Origin: Sipunculus nudus
Lineage: Eukaryota; Annelida; Sipuncula; Golfingiida; Sipunculidae
Assembly: GCA_026874595.1 (NCBI GenBank)
Contig: CM049308.1
Coordinates: 79,654,124 to 79,718,123, forward strand
DNA: 64,000 bases
Direction: 5' to 3'
Positions 38,001-54,294 of the stretch are shown piece by piece. The notes under the pieces were generated by a model that saw only the letters and a program-made list of their open reading frames with translations, did no database searches and was not told where the DNA came from. Position 1 is the first letter of the stretch; each line of letters begins with the position of its first letter. The position numbers were made by a program, and so were the translations under genes.

Positions 38001-41000
38001 GAATTTTTAGGTGACTCTACAAAGTACAATTCATCAAAAATCAAATTTCATGACTCTTTTCAGAAAATTGCATATATAATTTTGGAAACTAAATATCAAA
38101 TTTATCAGTTACACAGAGGCGTATTTAGCACTAGAACAAAGAACCAGTGCCCTCAAAAGTCCTGGGTCCAAAGGTGACAATATTCAAATTTACATCAAGT
38201 TTAAACCAGTTATTCCGAATTTCGAAGAGTGGAGACCCTATACTTTCTAGCACTGGGTAGACCCTAGCTTTATTTAGGAATAGCAAGCTAGAAAATTCAC
38301 AGGATATGACAAGACTGCATCCTGCTTGAAGCAGACAAAGAACAAGCGGCTCAAGTAACATTGTGAGTTTTTGTGATCGTAAAGATCCTTAAAAAACAAG
38401 TAGAAGATGGCATGTAGATACAAACAAGAAATGTGTACTTGAAGAATATAAATTACTCTATAAAATGTGATGTATGAATAGTCAGAAAAGGGTGAAAATT
38501 TTCAATACCAGTAATGATTCTTAACATACAGTATTAATACTATACATACCATGGCTTAATGTCACAATACATTACCAGATGTTACGATTTATAATAAATA
38601 TATATATAAATTTATTATCAGTGAATAATTAGAGGATTAAGATTTATGACTAAGATAGAGGATAATCTCACAATAATAATCTAACATCTGTCTCCTGTTG
38701 GAAATTAATTTTTCCGTTTAACTTTAAATTGACAACACTTTAATCTTTAGTACACTGATTATATTGATAGAAGGACAGACCACTGAGATTATGCAAAATA
38801 TTCTTTTTTCCATCATTATAGCAAGGTAAAAAACATTCCAATTAATCCTTTAACATTAAATTAACAACATCTGATGATTACGAGTTCACATTGCCATTGT
38901 TTAAGGAATATCTATCTTCTATCTATAAACAGCCATAATATAGAAACACAATATGAAGGAATACAGATGCATAATATATTGTCCCTGAAGATAATTTGCA
39001 CACACTGCTCTGCTAGATGTACAATTAATATTTCTTCCAATTACTTACCTTAATTTCAATGTCACCAACTTTAGCTGTGGATCTGATGATGGGCCTGCCG
39101 ACCAATGATGGAAATATGTGAGCAGGGAAGTTACTACCTGCATATCCACACTTAACAAACTACAAAGATAAAACAAAATATCACACATGTTAACTAGCCT
39201 ACCAAGACAATGATGTTTTCTTTCTTACAGTGTTTCAATGTACAAGGAAAGTTACTACCTGCTTATCCACACTTAACACACTACAAAAATATTACACATT
39301 AGCTAGCCTATCAAGTCAATGTTATTTTCTTTCTTAGTGTTTAAAGGGGCCCAATCATGTTGAATTAACACGTAAAATAGATTCTCTACTTTAAAATAAA
39401 ATAAATTTGTACCTGCCAAAATATTGCCCTGAAACCGTTTTCTTACTCCTATAAACAAGTGCTAAAAACAGTAGACCGGGCGTGAACAAAGGTGTAAACA
39501 TAAACACAGCGCGTGCATCGCCCGGCCACAACACATCAATCAGAAAATGCCATGACTGACTTTGCCCCAAAAATGTAATACATGTTCCAGCTGGCTAAAA
39601 CATCACCTTTTAAGGCTTACAATCGGACCTCTGGTCAAGCGACCTTGTTATGGAAAACAAGACACACGTGGACTGTGTTTACCAACACGTAGACCCATAA
39701 CAATGTGTTAAACAGCCGTATACGAGGTACTGAGACTGTGTGCTGGAGTGGTTTTGCAAGGAAACTTTTGATTAAAGCAAAACTGAACTGATAGTGTGAA
39801 ATAATAGGACTTATATTGTTCCTGATTATGTCCCTTTAATTGCACCAGCATGTCACAAGAGGGCTAGAACCCACTGAGTAATCATCAGATGGCTTTAACT
39901 TGTTTAAGCAGGACAAATAAAGACTTTGACAGTATCTCTATTAGAAATTCCACAAGAGGTATTAATTAACCACAACCACAATGAACACGATGTCATGACT
40001 TAAAAAGACAGAAATTAACCTCACCATAGCATACAATGTCATCAAGTAGATGAAAACAGAAATAGCAATGACATGATATTTCCTTTGGATATCATTTTTA
40101 AAGTATATACAAAGAATAATCACAGTATATTTATGATTCACTTATAAACTAACAAGTTGTGTTCTAAGAGTATACAATACTCTTAACATACACATAAAAA
40201 AAAGCCACTTCAAAGCTTCCTGGAATCCTGGTTATACTGCAATGCTTCCTTGTTACATCTATTTTTGTCAATGATATACTTAATGAAAGGTTCAATGTCA
40301 TGTCAGCATCTTTGAAAAAGATTACCCATTGTTATTATTATGAAGAGGTACTGGTATTCTTGTTATGGATAAATTTACAACATTTTTATAAGTTAAGAGA
40401 AAACAAGAATGGTTGTCTCCCCCCATATGGGCCATCCCATAAGGGGTAAAATATACATGTACTATCTCAAAACAATGAACCTAGATTTCAGCAGATTTGA
40501 CCTTAAAGATGAAGGTCAAGGTCATCACCTTTCAAACTCGCCCAAGAACTTGGTAGGAACAATTGTTGTACCGAATTTGAGGACAAATGTGAATCCCTTC
40601 AGAAGTTATGGGGTTCACAAAAATTTTATATTTTGGTAGCCTTGACCTTGAAGATGAAGGTCAAGGTCACTTGATTTTGAACTCGTCCAAGATTTTGGTA
40701 GGAACAATGAGTGTTTCAAATTTTGGAGGAAAATATGCAGCCTTTCAAAAGGTATCATTTTCACAAGACAATAACTAATTTGGCTGATTTGACCTTGAAG
40801 ATCCTGGTCAAGGTCACAAGTTTTCAACTCGGCCAAGACTTTGGTAAGAAAAATATGTGTACCAAAACTGAGGACAAAATGTGAATCCCTTCAAAAGTTA
40901 TGGGTTCACAAAAATTCGCTAGAAGACGTGTTTACTGCCACTGAGTAGTGTACTGTGTTCATTAACAATTTTCAAAAAGAAACTTTTTCAAATTATAAAT

Positions 41001-42383
41001 GCCACCAAATATCACCTTAGCTTCATATTACTCACTTCAAAAGACAAAACAGCGAGACAGTTAACATTATAATACTTCAAATACTTCAGTATTTCATTAT
41101 AAAACTTAAAGCATCTGGACACCAAAATCCAGTGATATCAATATGAACTGGCATTCATCAATTTCATAGACTGGTGAAAAGAAGAAACTGTTAACTGTGT
41201 GAACTACTTCACTCAAACAATGATAGACCAAGATGTGGCTCTGTGGTCACAGAGCCACACGCCCCGAGCTTCATTTGTCTAGTGGATGGGGTGCATGAAA
41301 CTGCTGTGGAGCACCCATCTGACCCTGTGTGTTACATGCAATAATTTCAGCCAGTGGTGAACATGTATCTCATCATCACTGCTAGCATCCTGGCAAACCC
41401 TGCTTGACATGTAATTCATGTAAAACGCAGGCTGAAGCACTTGCAGACTGAAACAATCACACATGCAACGTGTTACCCATGGTCAGAGCTCATACAAGGA
41501 CACACATCGAACACAAGGGGTCACACAAGTGTTGCTTGGCAGGTTAATACACTCTTTCCACTAGATAAATGAAGCTTGAGGTCTGTGGCTCTGTTCATAC
41601 AATAGAGCCACAAATTAACAGAGCCACAACTGGGCCTAAAAGAATGACTTGTCCAGGTTATGTATCTGACAGATTAAGTAAAATTTTGGGTTTTCCTGTT
41701 GGCACACATTTTAATGCCCCGGAGCTTTGCTGACCAAAACCGCAACCGAGCTGGAAACCAGGATCCCATGTACACACAATATTATACTCATTGTTTCCTG
41801 TTGCTTTATGGTGTACATGGTGAGACTACAGTTATGTACAATCACTACAATGCCAATGGACTTGTATTTTTGTAATGAGTCATACAATTTAGTTGGTTAT
41901 GACAATTTATGAACACATTCTCTGATACGATGGGAATTTTTGGCTTCTGTAATATTTTCATAAATAACGGTATATTTATTAGTACTTTGATTTGATGGGC
42001 GTGACCCCATCAGGATCAGGAAGCCTATTCCAATCTCAAAACAAACCGGAATCGAATGGGATATTTTCGTCCCTTTGCCTAAACGGTTCTGGAGAAGAAT
42101 GCTACGTAAAAGTCATGTATATCTGATTTTATTTTACAAAGATCATTTTTATTCATAAGTGATTCATCCAGACATGGTCCAATAAAAAAGAAAACAGAAT
42201 CGATCCAGGGGGATGTGTCAACCATAACAGGAGCTGTCAAAATTCAGAGGGGAGGGTACTTCCTAAGTATGGGTTACACGTATGTAGTATCCATGTTTGC
42301 TCAAAAATATATGTATGATATCAAAGTATACTTACTCCAGTTCCATTATCACATACGATTACTTGCTTCCCTTGACTATCCAT
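31874..42383 (-). CDS. ACTR2: Actin-related protein 2 (ARP2), complete, eight coding exons
   Basis: ARP2 pairs with ARP3 in the cytosolic Arp2/3 complex and forms the start of a branched actin filament (family knowledge). Coding exons on the - strand, in order: 42383-42336, 39159-39049, 37858-37643, 34464-34392, 33484-33348, 32990-32841, 32500-32222, 32041-31874. All have GT/AG borders and matching phases, giving 393 residues against 394 in human. Visible actin-fold motifs are the phosphate-1 loop DNGTG (residues 12-16), the phosphate-2 loop [10 protein letters not shown] (156-165) and the adenosine-site segment [10 protein letters not shown] (303-312). The two regulatory threonines in [11 protein letters not shown] fall at residues 237 and 238, as in vertebrate ARP2. 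The start codon is the first ATG, 168 bp from the NENF start on the other strand. Confidence 0.98.
32222..32500 (-). CDS. ACTR2: ARP2 coding exon 7
   Basis: 93 codons, acceptor TTTTACAG, donor GTATGT. It encodes [59 protein letters not shown] and ends RGDTTNIS. The last few residues differ from the vertebrate DVEKLSK segment, a surface position that varies between phyla. Confidence 0.97.
32841..32990 (-). CDS. ACTR2: ARP2 coding exon 6
   Basis: 50 codons, acceptor GTTTCAG, donor GTAAGT. It encodes [35 protein letters not shown] and [11 protein letters not shown]. Thr237, Thr238 and Tyr202, known phospho-sites of vertebrate ARP2, are all kept. Confidence 0.97.
33348..33484 (-). CDS. ACTR2: ARP2 coding exon 5
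   Basis: Acceptor GTACACAG, donor GTAAGA. It encodes [20 protein letters not shown] and [18 protein letters not shown], including the phosphate-2 loop. Confidence 0.98.
33827..34133. mobile_element. Inverted-repeat element (MITE-like) in ARP2 intron 4
   Basis: Left arm at 33831-33865 (AGGCCAAAAT... GGTATGGTTCTCAGGCAC) mirrors the right arm at 34092-34128 (GTGCCTGAGAACCATACC... TTTTTGGGCCT). The innermost 18 bp of the arms are perfect. GCGGGCGG occurs just inside both ends. About 300 bp, no ORF. Confidence 0.8.
34392..34464 (-). CDS. ACTR2: ARP2 coding exon 4
   Basis: Acceptor TTGTTGTAG, donor GTAAGT. It encodes [20 protein letters not shown] and LYAQ plus one base of a Gly codon completed by exon 5. 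Confidence 0.97.
36192..36415. repeat. Direct repeat pair, 177 bp apart
   Basis: GGAACACAGTGTTTCTTTTC occurs at about 36194 and again at about 36371, each followed by GAT and, some 15-20 bp later, GACCGG. The space between is A+T-rich. It could be the ends of a small solo insertion or a local duplication. Confidence 0.6.
36456..36503 (-). other. Candidate 16-codon exon inside ARP2 intron 3
   Basis: On the - strand an ATG opens [16 protein letters not shown] and is followed directly by GTATAG, a possible donor in phase 0. ARP2 exon 4 begins in phase 0, so the join would be in frame. I do not recognise the peptide, and with only 16 codons chance is a serious alternative. It could also be the first exon of a nested gene. 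Confidence 0.2.
37643..37858 (-). CDS. ACTR2: ARP2 coding exon 3
   Basis: 72 codons, acceptor ACAACAG and donor GTAGGT. It encodes [40 protein letters not shown] and [18 protein letters not shown], nearly identical to ARP2 across animals. Confidence 0.98.
39049..39159 (-). CDS. ACTR2: ARP2 coding exon 2
   Basis: 37 codons, acceptor TTTGTAG and donor GTAAGT. It encodes [20 protein letters not shown] and [17 protein letters not shown], the family sequence after DNGTG. Confidence 0.97.
40480..40925 (+). repeat. Tandem repeat, 145-147-bp unit, about three copies, in ARP2 intron 1
   Basis: TTTGACCTT or TTGACCTTG unit starts at 40498, 40643 and 40790. Each unit runs AAGATGAAGGTCAAGGTCA (CCTGGTCAAGGTCA in unit 3), then AACTCGnCCAAGAnTTTGGTA, then GAGGACAAATGTGAATCCC in units 1 and 3. 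Each unit has one TGACCTT and one TCAAGGTCA. The last unit ends in GGGTTCACAAAAATTC. Confidence 0.85.
41234..41610. mobile_element. Inverted-repeat element (MITE-like) in ARP2 intron 1
   Basis: Left arm 41250-41285 (CAGAGCCACACGCCCCGAGC... TAGTGGA) and right arm 41557-41593 (TCCACTAGATAAATGAAGC... GTGGCTCTG) are imperfect reverse complements of about 36 bp. A separate 12-bp hairpin (41234-41245 with 41248-41259) lies at the left edge, and two more AGAGCCACA motifs follow the right arm at 41604-41630. Confidence 0.75.
42336..42383 (-). CDS. ACTR2: ARP2 coding exon 1
   Basis: 16 codons, [16 protein letters not shown], then donor GTAAGT. The start has context GCAATGG. It encodes the first nucleotide-binding loop. 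Confidence 0.96.
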
Positions 42384-42551
42384 TGCGGATTCGGGCCGAT
42401 TTAAACAAAATGTCAAAATTTACCGGCACAACTTCCGCCTGTGCCAACCCGGAAACTCCCCTCAACCTCGTAGGCTGGCACTGATTGGATACTGTTTTTT
42501 CATTGTCCAATAGGAAAAGTCGACACAAGAGGTCGTCGGCAGGTGAGAATC
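42384..42551. promoter_or_regulatory. Bidirectional promoter of ARP2 (-) and NENF-like gene (+)
   Basis: 168 bp separate the two start codons. The segment has an inverted CCAAT box (ATTGG, 42484-42488) and a direct one (CCAAT, 42507-42511) 23 bp apart, plus ETS-type cores ACTTCCG (42431-42437) and CCGGAAA (about 42449-42455). There is no TATA box. Paired NF-Y and GABP/ETS motifs are typical of housekeeping bidirectional promoters; their use here is inferred. Confidence 0.75.
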
Positions 42552-47641
<5,090 letters not shown>

Positions 47642-47867
47642 TTAACTGATCAAACTTTGTCCACATTCAACTGGCTGTGATGTATAACCTGTCATGCACA
47701 TGTTAAAATAACATGCAGAGTTTCGGGTTTTATTTTCAATAAGGCCACCTTTTATAAATTATAGTTAATATCTGAGGATGTAATTTTACATTTTTGCAAT
47801 TATGTTTTGGATGGCATTTTGAAAATGTGTACCATATTTAAGAAACATGTCATTTGATTTGTTGAAA

Positions 47868-47873
47868 AATAAA
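47868..47873 (+). terminator. Probable polyadenylation signal of the NENF-like gene
   Basis: AATAAA 227 bp past the stop codon in GAAAAATAAAGACATTTC. It is the first canonical hexamer after the CDS. Confidence 0.6.
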
Positions 47874-48929
47874 GACATTTCTTTTAGCCTATTTTCTAAA
47901 CTTCACACTATACATTAAATACATTTAAATTCCTTATTTTTTTAAAAATAAAAATCCGCAAAATTGAACAATAACTCTGAAATGTTTGCAGTTAGTATCA
48001 TTTAAATTTATGTTAGATTAAGCCAATGTTAGCATAGTTTAAAGAAGGAAATGTATTCTTTTTGTACCACCATCAGGGAATTGCAGGGTATTCTTGTCAC
48101 AGAATGAAATCCTGCTGGATGTCCTAATCCGTTTCAATGCTCAATAATACAGGTAAACTTATTCTGCCTTGGTGATGACATGCACTCTACTTTTGAACCT
48201 TTAACCATGTGAATATCGACCTTTCAGAGTTTTGTGTCCGTAAAAGTTATAGATTGTTTGGAAATGTTACTATCTGTACTCTGTACATTAATCAGGGAAA
48301 TATGACATGCCATGACATATCTTTATCTGACATGTACATGTATGTTTACCAATGTGTTTTTGTATCCCCTACAAGTTTTGTATTTTTTGGCATTAAGAGG
48401 ATTTACTCCACTACCATTCTCATAAAATGAGCCATTGAACAAGTTTATAAAATATGTGAATGATGACATTTTTATAAATATATTTTCAGAATGCTTGCTT
48501 ATATGGACCTCTACAGATCAGATTATTAAGCATGTTGTTGAAGGATATTTTTTCTAATAAACTATCGATGTATTACATATGACTTATTTTATATTCAATG
48601 ATCAACACAACTTTTATCACACAGTGAGGAGTGCCAACTCAGGAACGGTTCCATCTGGATTATATTAGCTTTTCCAACAGTGGCTGGAGAGAAGCTCGTC
48701 AGTTTTACACAGGTGAATTTGTTTAGCCAAATGCCCTGGATTTTTGCAAGGTTGTGCATTTCTAGTTTGTTTATGGTTTTTAATTACAAACAATTTTGCA
48801 AGCTTATTATGAGGTGGTATTTTTGTAGACGTAAAGATCTGCTCTTTCAGTTCAGGTTGTCTGCCTGGCGTCCATTGGTGATTTTGGCTTTGTAGGCCGC
48901 CGTTTTGAAATAAGTCGCTGTACAGTACA

Positions 48930-50395
48930 ATACAAAATTTTATTTATAGTCAGGTATATAAAAGTACAACATTATCAAAGGCTATTATCACCGAATAGGT
49001 ACAAAGTGATTAAACAAATAATGATGACAACTTAACACATATACACACATACGATGGTTATAATAAAAAATACAGAGAGATGATCATATAAATTACAGTA
49101 AGAAGCATAAGAGCTTAACTAGGTTAAAACAGGCTTAAGATATTTGGTTACTGGACTCTGTCCTTGAAATAAATAAATAAAAATTTCTATCAAGTAAGTT
49201 AAATAAAATAGAAAGTTTACTTGCACATAGCACAATTACATTTAAAACCACTCCAGGTTAAAATATACTTCTAGAAAACTGTTAAATTTTTAGCACTTTT
49301 AAAATCCACCGGAAGTTGGTTCCATAATTTAGCTGCAATATATCGAACCGAGTCGGAGTCCATATGTTGTGGTGTGAGCAGTTGGTATAGTCAAATCTCT
49401 ACCACTCTGTCTAGTATGATATTTGTAAATTTTTATTAAAAACAGACTCTCAAGGTACGGTGTTGATAAACCATTTAAAGCTTTAAAAGTCTCAATAGCA
49501 ATAATTCTTTGTCTATGGAGCTCTAGATTTACCAAGGCAGCCTGATCAAGTAAGCTGGCATAATCACTGGTATAATCATTGAAAGACAATACTCAGAGCT
49601 CTTTAAGGATACTTTGTTTTTTTTTTTTTTGTTTTTTTTTTTTTTGTTTTTTTTCTACCACAGAAATGCCAAACAATAGGGCAAAAACTTAAATAAGAAG
49701 TTATAAAAGATCGAACAATTGTTATTTTGAATTCGAGTCCAAGAGATGTTTCATTCTACCTAAAGCATTTAACTGAGTTGCAGCTTTCGAACACAGTTTA
49801 CTTGTATGTAAAATATTATTCATATGCTGATCTATATTAAGGCCCAGCAATTTAACACGATTCACACCAGAGAATATTTCCATTAATATATAAACTGAAG
49901 CTGACAAGTTTACTCGGTTTACAAAGCAACATGACTTGAAATTTGTCTGAGTTAGCTGCCATCATGTTTTGTGTAAACCATTTTATAGCAACCTCTGTTT
50001 CATGCTCCAAAATAATCTTAATTTCTTGCACAGTGTCAACTGTACAGGATAAAGTGTTGTCATCTGCGTAATTAAAGAGGGTTGCCTTTTTAATGAAACC
50101 ATAAAGATCATTAATAAAAATGTTAAAGAGTGTCGGGCCCATAACCGAGCCTTGTGGCACACCTGTGAGTGTGGGTAGCCAATCACTATGTTCATTTGAC
50201 GTCAGATAGCTGGGTAATAATTCTAATGAACTAGGGTGCATTCCATTCGCTGACAGCTTACTGATGAGCAGAGGGAAAGGCATGCAGTCGAAAGCTTCTG
50301 AAAGGACCATGAGTACTGTGCCTACGTGTTTACCTTTATCAAGTGCTATTCGCTGTTTCTGCATAACTTCAGCATAATACAACCAAAGTTACAAT
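48930..50395 (-). mobile_element. Decayed LINE with reverse transcriptase remnant, 5'-truncated
   Basis: The - strand frame 50382-49852 encodes LSEAFDC, then GVPQGSVMGPTLFNIFINDL and FNYADDNTLSC: the B, finger and YADD catalytic motifs of a non-LTR reverse transcriptase (Jockey/CR1-like). Following frames carry NALGRMKHLL and, at 49589-49329, ASLLDQAALVNLELHR, FKALNGLSTPYLESLF and RQSGRDLTIP, a usual LINE C-terminal domain. The frames are shifted against each other near 49600-49850, next to long T runs. The endonuclease and the start of the RT are missing. The YADD box is intact but the ORF is broken. Confidence 0.88.
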
Positions 50396-50786
50396 GAGAT
50401 ACACAAAGTTTGGGGTTGTCAGTTCAAGGTATTCAAGAAACGCACTCTTCTAAGTAATTTATTTATTTGGATAATATTATAGAGCAGATCATAATTACGA
50501 ATTAGGATTTTGGCCCAGTAGGCCGCAATTTAAAATATATAATGAGATAATTTTTTGCACAATTATTTTTGTCAATCCTCATATTTTTAAATATAATAAT
50601 CGAAAAAATTACAATTGTGAAGTAATATTTGTTAGCTAATGCTGATCTTCTCTCAGTATAAATATGTCTGTCATTTGATATTTGGTCATTTTGACTTCCA
50701 TTTTGAATATTTTATGAGATGGCTGTTTCCGCGTAACATCATCAATTTAATGTATGAGCATTATTATCATGCCATACACCATTTTT

Positions 50787-52660
50787 AGCTCAGCTGACTA
50801 CAAGTCATCTGAGACTTCTGAGAGTCCGTCCGTAGATGTGGCACGTTTTGAAACCGTAAGACCTAGGAATCCAAAATCCAGCATAATGTTAGATGTCCCC
50901 AAGATCTCCTACCAAGCCGAAAACTCGGTCTTTGAGACTTCGTTCCATTGAGAAATTAAGGAAAAACCTCAATTTTTTTTTATTAAAATCCTATTTTCAC
51001 ACTTCTGGACTGCCTAATATCAAAACCACTCATCTGTTTTTCCTCATATTTACCATAAATATTCCTCTATATAGTTCCTATGTACATGCCAGAAATTAAG
51101 TCTGTTAAGTGTAAATTCTTTAAGTTATGGGCCCGAACATAATGGACTTTGTAAAAATCAGGAAAAATATTTACTCACTTAACATGAAAAATTTTGAAAC
51201 TAGAGTCTATTTTCCCAAGTATATAACTATGTCTAATTAAGATTCAATTGTTTACCCAAAATTAGATCTTAATTTTGTATTTTTTTAAGTTATTAGCATA
51301 AAAATAAAATCAGTACCTTAAATTTTGCCCAATTTTAACCATGGCACATTTTTTTCCTGTAAGTACCATTGATTTAAATTTTCACAGCATGTAAACATAA
51401 ATATTTAATTTGTTTAAATCTGAAATTTGAAAATAAAAGCTTGAAAATTAAGCTAGTTATTGATTTTTTTCTTGAGGCTCTATTGTAGTCATTTGCTTTG
51501 ATTACAGATTACAGATGCAGGGTCCCACTCCAGGTCACTGGAAGTCAGCTATGCCAGGGTTTCTGATTTGTTACAGTCATTGGGGGAGATCCCCTGCTGT
51601 GACAGGTGTACAGTTATTCTCATATCACCACCCCAATCACCCCCCCCCCCCCAAAAAAAACCCAACCTACCAAGTGTTATGCAGTAATTGTTATTGTTTT
51701 CACTGTATCTCCTCAATTGTAATGCTGTTTCCACTCCGATATGCGCAAACTTTTTTAATTCAAGGTGCAATCCAGAAGATGCAATGTTGTGTAATGTAGC
51801 ATGTTTAAAGAAATCAATTTTCTTTTAAATGATTTTAACAAATATAATTGAACCCATCAGTATGCTTAAATTTATAAAATATGAAGCACATTATGGATAT
51901 ATAAAGACACAATTAAAAATTGTGAAATCTAAATCAAGTTATTAGATATATTAGATATATAAGTAATTAGATATTCGTTGTTTTGCAGATTTAAAAGATA
52001 TATTTTTTGTGGTAAAAAATAAATAAACATTTGTATGCATAATGTGGTATCATCTGACAAGATTGAGCTTTATGATGATGCAATTGAGAATTATGAATCA
52101 ACTCTAATATTCAGATATATATGTTATATTGGAAATGTATAGAAATATAAACTTAAATTTTAAAAATTGATGTGATAAAAAATGAGGATTTAATACAAAC
52201 ATTTGTTCATTATTTTCCTTCCTCAGCAGAATTTGAGATCAGGCTTTGTTTGTCCTGTTTTATGTTGTTAATTAGTTATATTTCAACTGTATACATACAT
52301 AAAAAAATACATATATTTAATAATATATTATACAAAAAATAGATTTAATTGAACAAATGTATAAACTACTGAAATGTCAACAGTTAATCAAAAAGCCAGC
52401 TAATGATCATGGTAATAGTACAGATCATTTGTTCACAAACTGCTCACATGCTTCAGTTTCAACATTAGGAAACACATGGTAAGGTCAAGAAAACATTATT
52501 TGCAACAATTTCTTGCTCATCAATACAAACCAATCATATAAACCAACCATGGCCTTTATTACCTCTTCCTCTTACACTTTATCTCCATTTGATATTATTT
52601 TTGATTTTTTACCTTCAAGGTCAACTTCAGCTGAGCACAGTGACCCATGGGTCCCTTGTT
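50787..52660 (+). mobile_element. AGCTCAGCTGA-ended element, copy B (longest)
   Basis: Left end AGCTCAGCTGACTACAAGTC, right end TTCAGCTGAGCACAGTGACC followed by CATGGGTCCC; the ends are short inverted repeats. The left interior (GGCACGTTTTGAAACCG, GATGTCCCCAAGATCTCCTA) matches copies C and D, and the middle matches copy A. About 1.87 kb. No ORF of note, so non-autonomous. Confidence 0.8.
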
Positions 52661-52719
52661 TTTATTGTCAAGCCGAAGGGATATAAAACAGATACACATG
52701 ATCAACTTATGTCATAATT

Positions 52720-53215
52720 ATCAACATGCCTTTGCAAGTAATTGTGCAACCTGTTTTTCAACAGAACAGATTCCATTGCAACTCCTGAATTTCAAGTTAA
52801 TTTAAGTTTGAATCACTCGTTTAGTTTGACTTTTATTTGATTTTCAAATCTGCTAATATAATTTAGAACAGTCTGCCCAAAGCCCTGAACTTTCTGTTTA
52901 AATGCAAAACTTTTAACTAAAAATAATACTTTAGTAATAATAAAAATGACACATGAAAAAAGTTGTTTCATGATTTAGTTTTTCTTAATTTATCGGGGAA
53001 CATTTTATTTTCGGGGGAGGGGTTGGGTAATGAACACCAAGTCCTGGATAATGTTGCTCATTTGTGTGTACATATCGTTGATACAGATGACTTGTATTCA
53101 GGGGCGTCAATATAGTGCGGGCGGGGGGGGGGGGGGGGAGCAAAGGAGGATGTTCAATGTAATCATCCCTCCCCCTTTCAGAGAATATTTGTAATATATT
53201 GCAAATAATATATAA
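52720..53215 (+). repeat. Repeat block X, direct copy 1
   Basis: Collinear with 54295-55115 through AACATGCCTTT, TTGTGCAACCTG, TGCAACTCCTG, TTTCAAGTTAA, TAGAACAGTCTGCCC, ATGAACACCAAGTCCTGGAT and GGGGCGTCAATATAG, then a G run (53123-53138). Confidence 0.8.
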
Positions 53216-53599
53216 AGAATTATATCATAAACTGGTTAAAAAGTCTAAATGTTTTGTCCTCGATTGTTAATTAAAATAAGTGGCTACGCGGGGATTGAAA
53301 TCCCCTTTGATTAAAATATAATTTCCCCCAGGAAATATACAAATTATATAATAAGAAGTCTGATTTTAATGGAAAAATCATAGGAGAAAAAAAAGTTACA
53401 AATATCTGTCTAAATCAAATAAATTTGATTGAAATAAAAATAATCCCTCTTTTTTATATTTTCCTTTTATCGCAAGTTTAGAAAAAGTAGACAAGAAGAC
53501 AACATTTCTTTGTTGTACAGTATTATATATCAAATAGGTAAACCAAATGAACCAGTCTTGTTATAAATGTTCCAGCTCTTTAGTGTTGAAGGTGAAAAG

Positions 53600-53817
53600 A
53601 AGTCATTCTTGTCCGATGCGAATGACAAAAAATAGAACATGTTCTATTTTTTTTGTTCGAATAGCATCGTTCGGATTAGGTGTGAATGGACAAACATAAA
53701 ATAAAGGATTTTATTTTTTCGTTCGTACAGCAAATTTTCGTTCGGACGTAAAATTCATTCGGACGCATCCGGTGTGAAACCGCCTTAAGGACGCATCCGG
53801 TGTGAAACCGCCTTAAA
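53600..53817 (+). mobile_element. Foldback-family MITE, copy 1, with a 26-bp perfect palindrome
   Basis: Contains CATTCTTGTCCGATGCGAA, a 26-bp palindrome at 53627-53652 centred on GAACATGTTC, GTTCGGATTAGGTGTGAATG, and ends GGACGCATCCGGTGTGAAAC. That end segment is duplicated in tandem (53762 and 53789, about 27 bp apart). A near-identical copy lies at 55835-56028. Confidence 0.8.
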
Positions 53818-54009
53818 CACCGGATGCGTCCGAACGAATATGACATGAACGAATATTTCTGTCGTTCCGACTAAAATCCTGTCGCATCCGAAATTTCATT
53901 CACACTAAATCCGAACGATATTTTTGGTTTCCGACCAAGGAATAGTCGTCTCCTAAATTCGTATTGGACAGCTATATGAGCAATATATCGGATGCACTAC
54001 CATATAGGC

Positions 54010-54019
54010 TCTATGGCTA

Positions 54020-54072
<53 letters not shown>

Positions 54073-54098
54073 CTATATATATATACCTATATATATAG
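54010..54098. repeat. (TA)n microsatellite inside the left foldback arm
   Basis: About 50 bp of alternating TA followed by ACCTATATAT units. It is missing from the right arm, so it expanded after the arms formed. Confidence 0.85.
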
Positions 54099-54294
54099 AA
54101 CAATTTCGAATATTTCTCAACTTGTAAAATGATTTTCTCATTAATTTGTAATTAATGATAATAAATAATAAAGTTTATCTCCGACTGTACTAACTGCATT
54201 TTTGAAAATTATTTGTCCTTGCTAGTTACCATCCATATAGTCATAAGTTCACAGGTGACAGATATTTACCACTGTCTGGACCCAGAATCCCATT

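Noticed and set aside
48886-50540. GTAGGCCGC on both sides of the LINE as a target-site duplication
   Set aside because: The two 9-bp matches are offset from the element borders and the flanking bases differ; more likely parts of the element's own GGCC-type tail or chance.
53627-53652. Glucocorticoid-type response element
   Set aside because: The half-sites AGAACA and TGTTCT meet without the required 3-bp spacer, so a steroid-receptor dimer site is unlikely; the p53-type half-site reading fits better but is also unproven.
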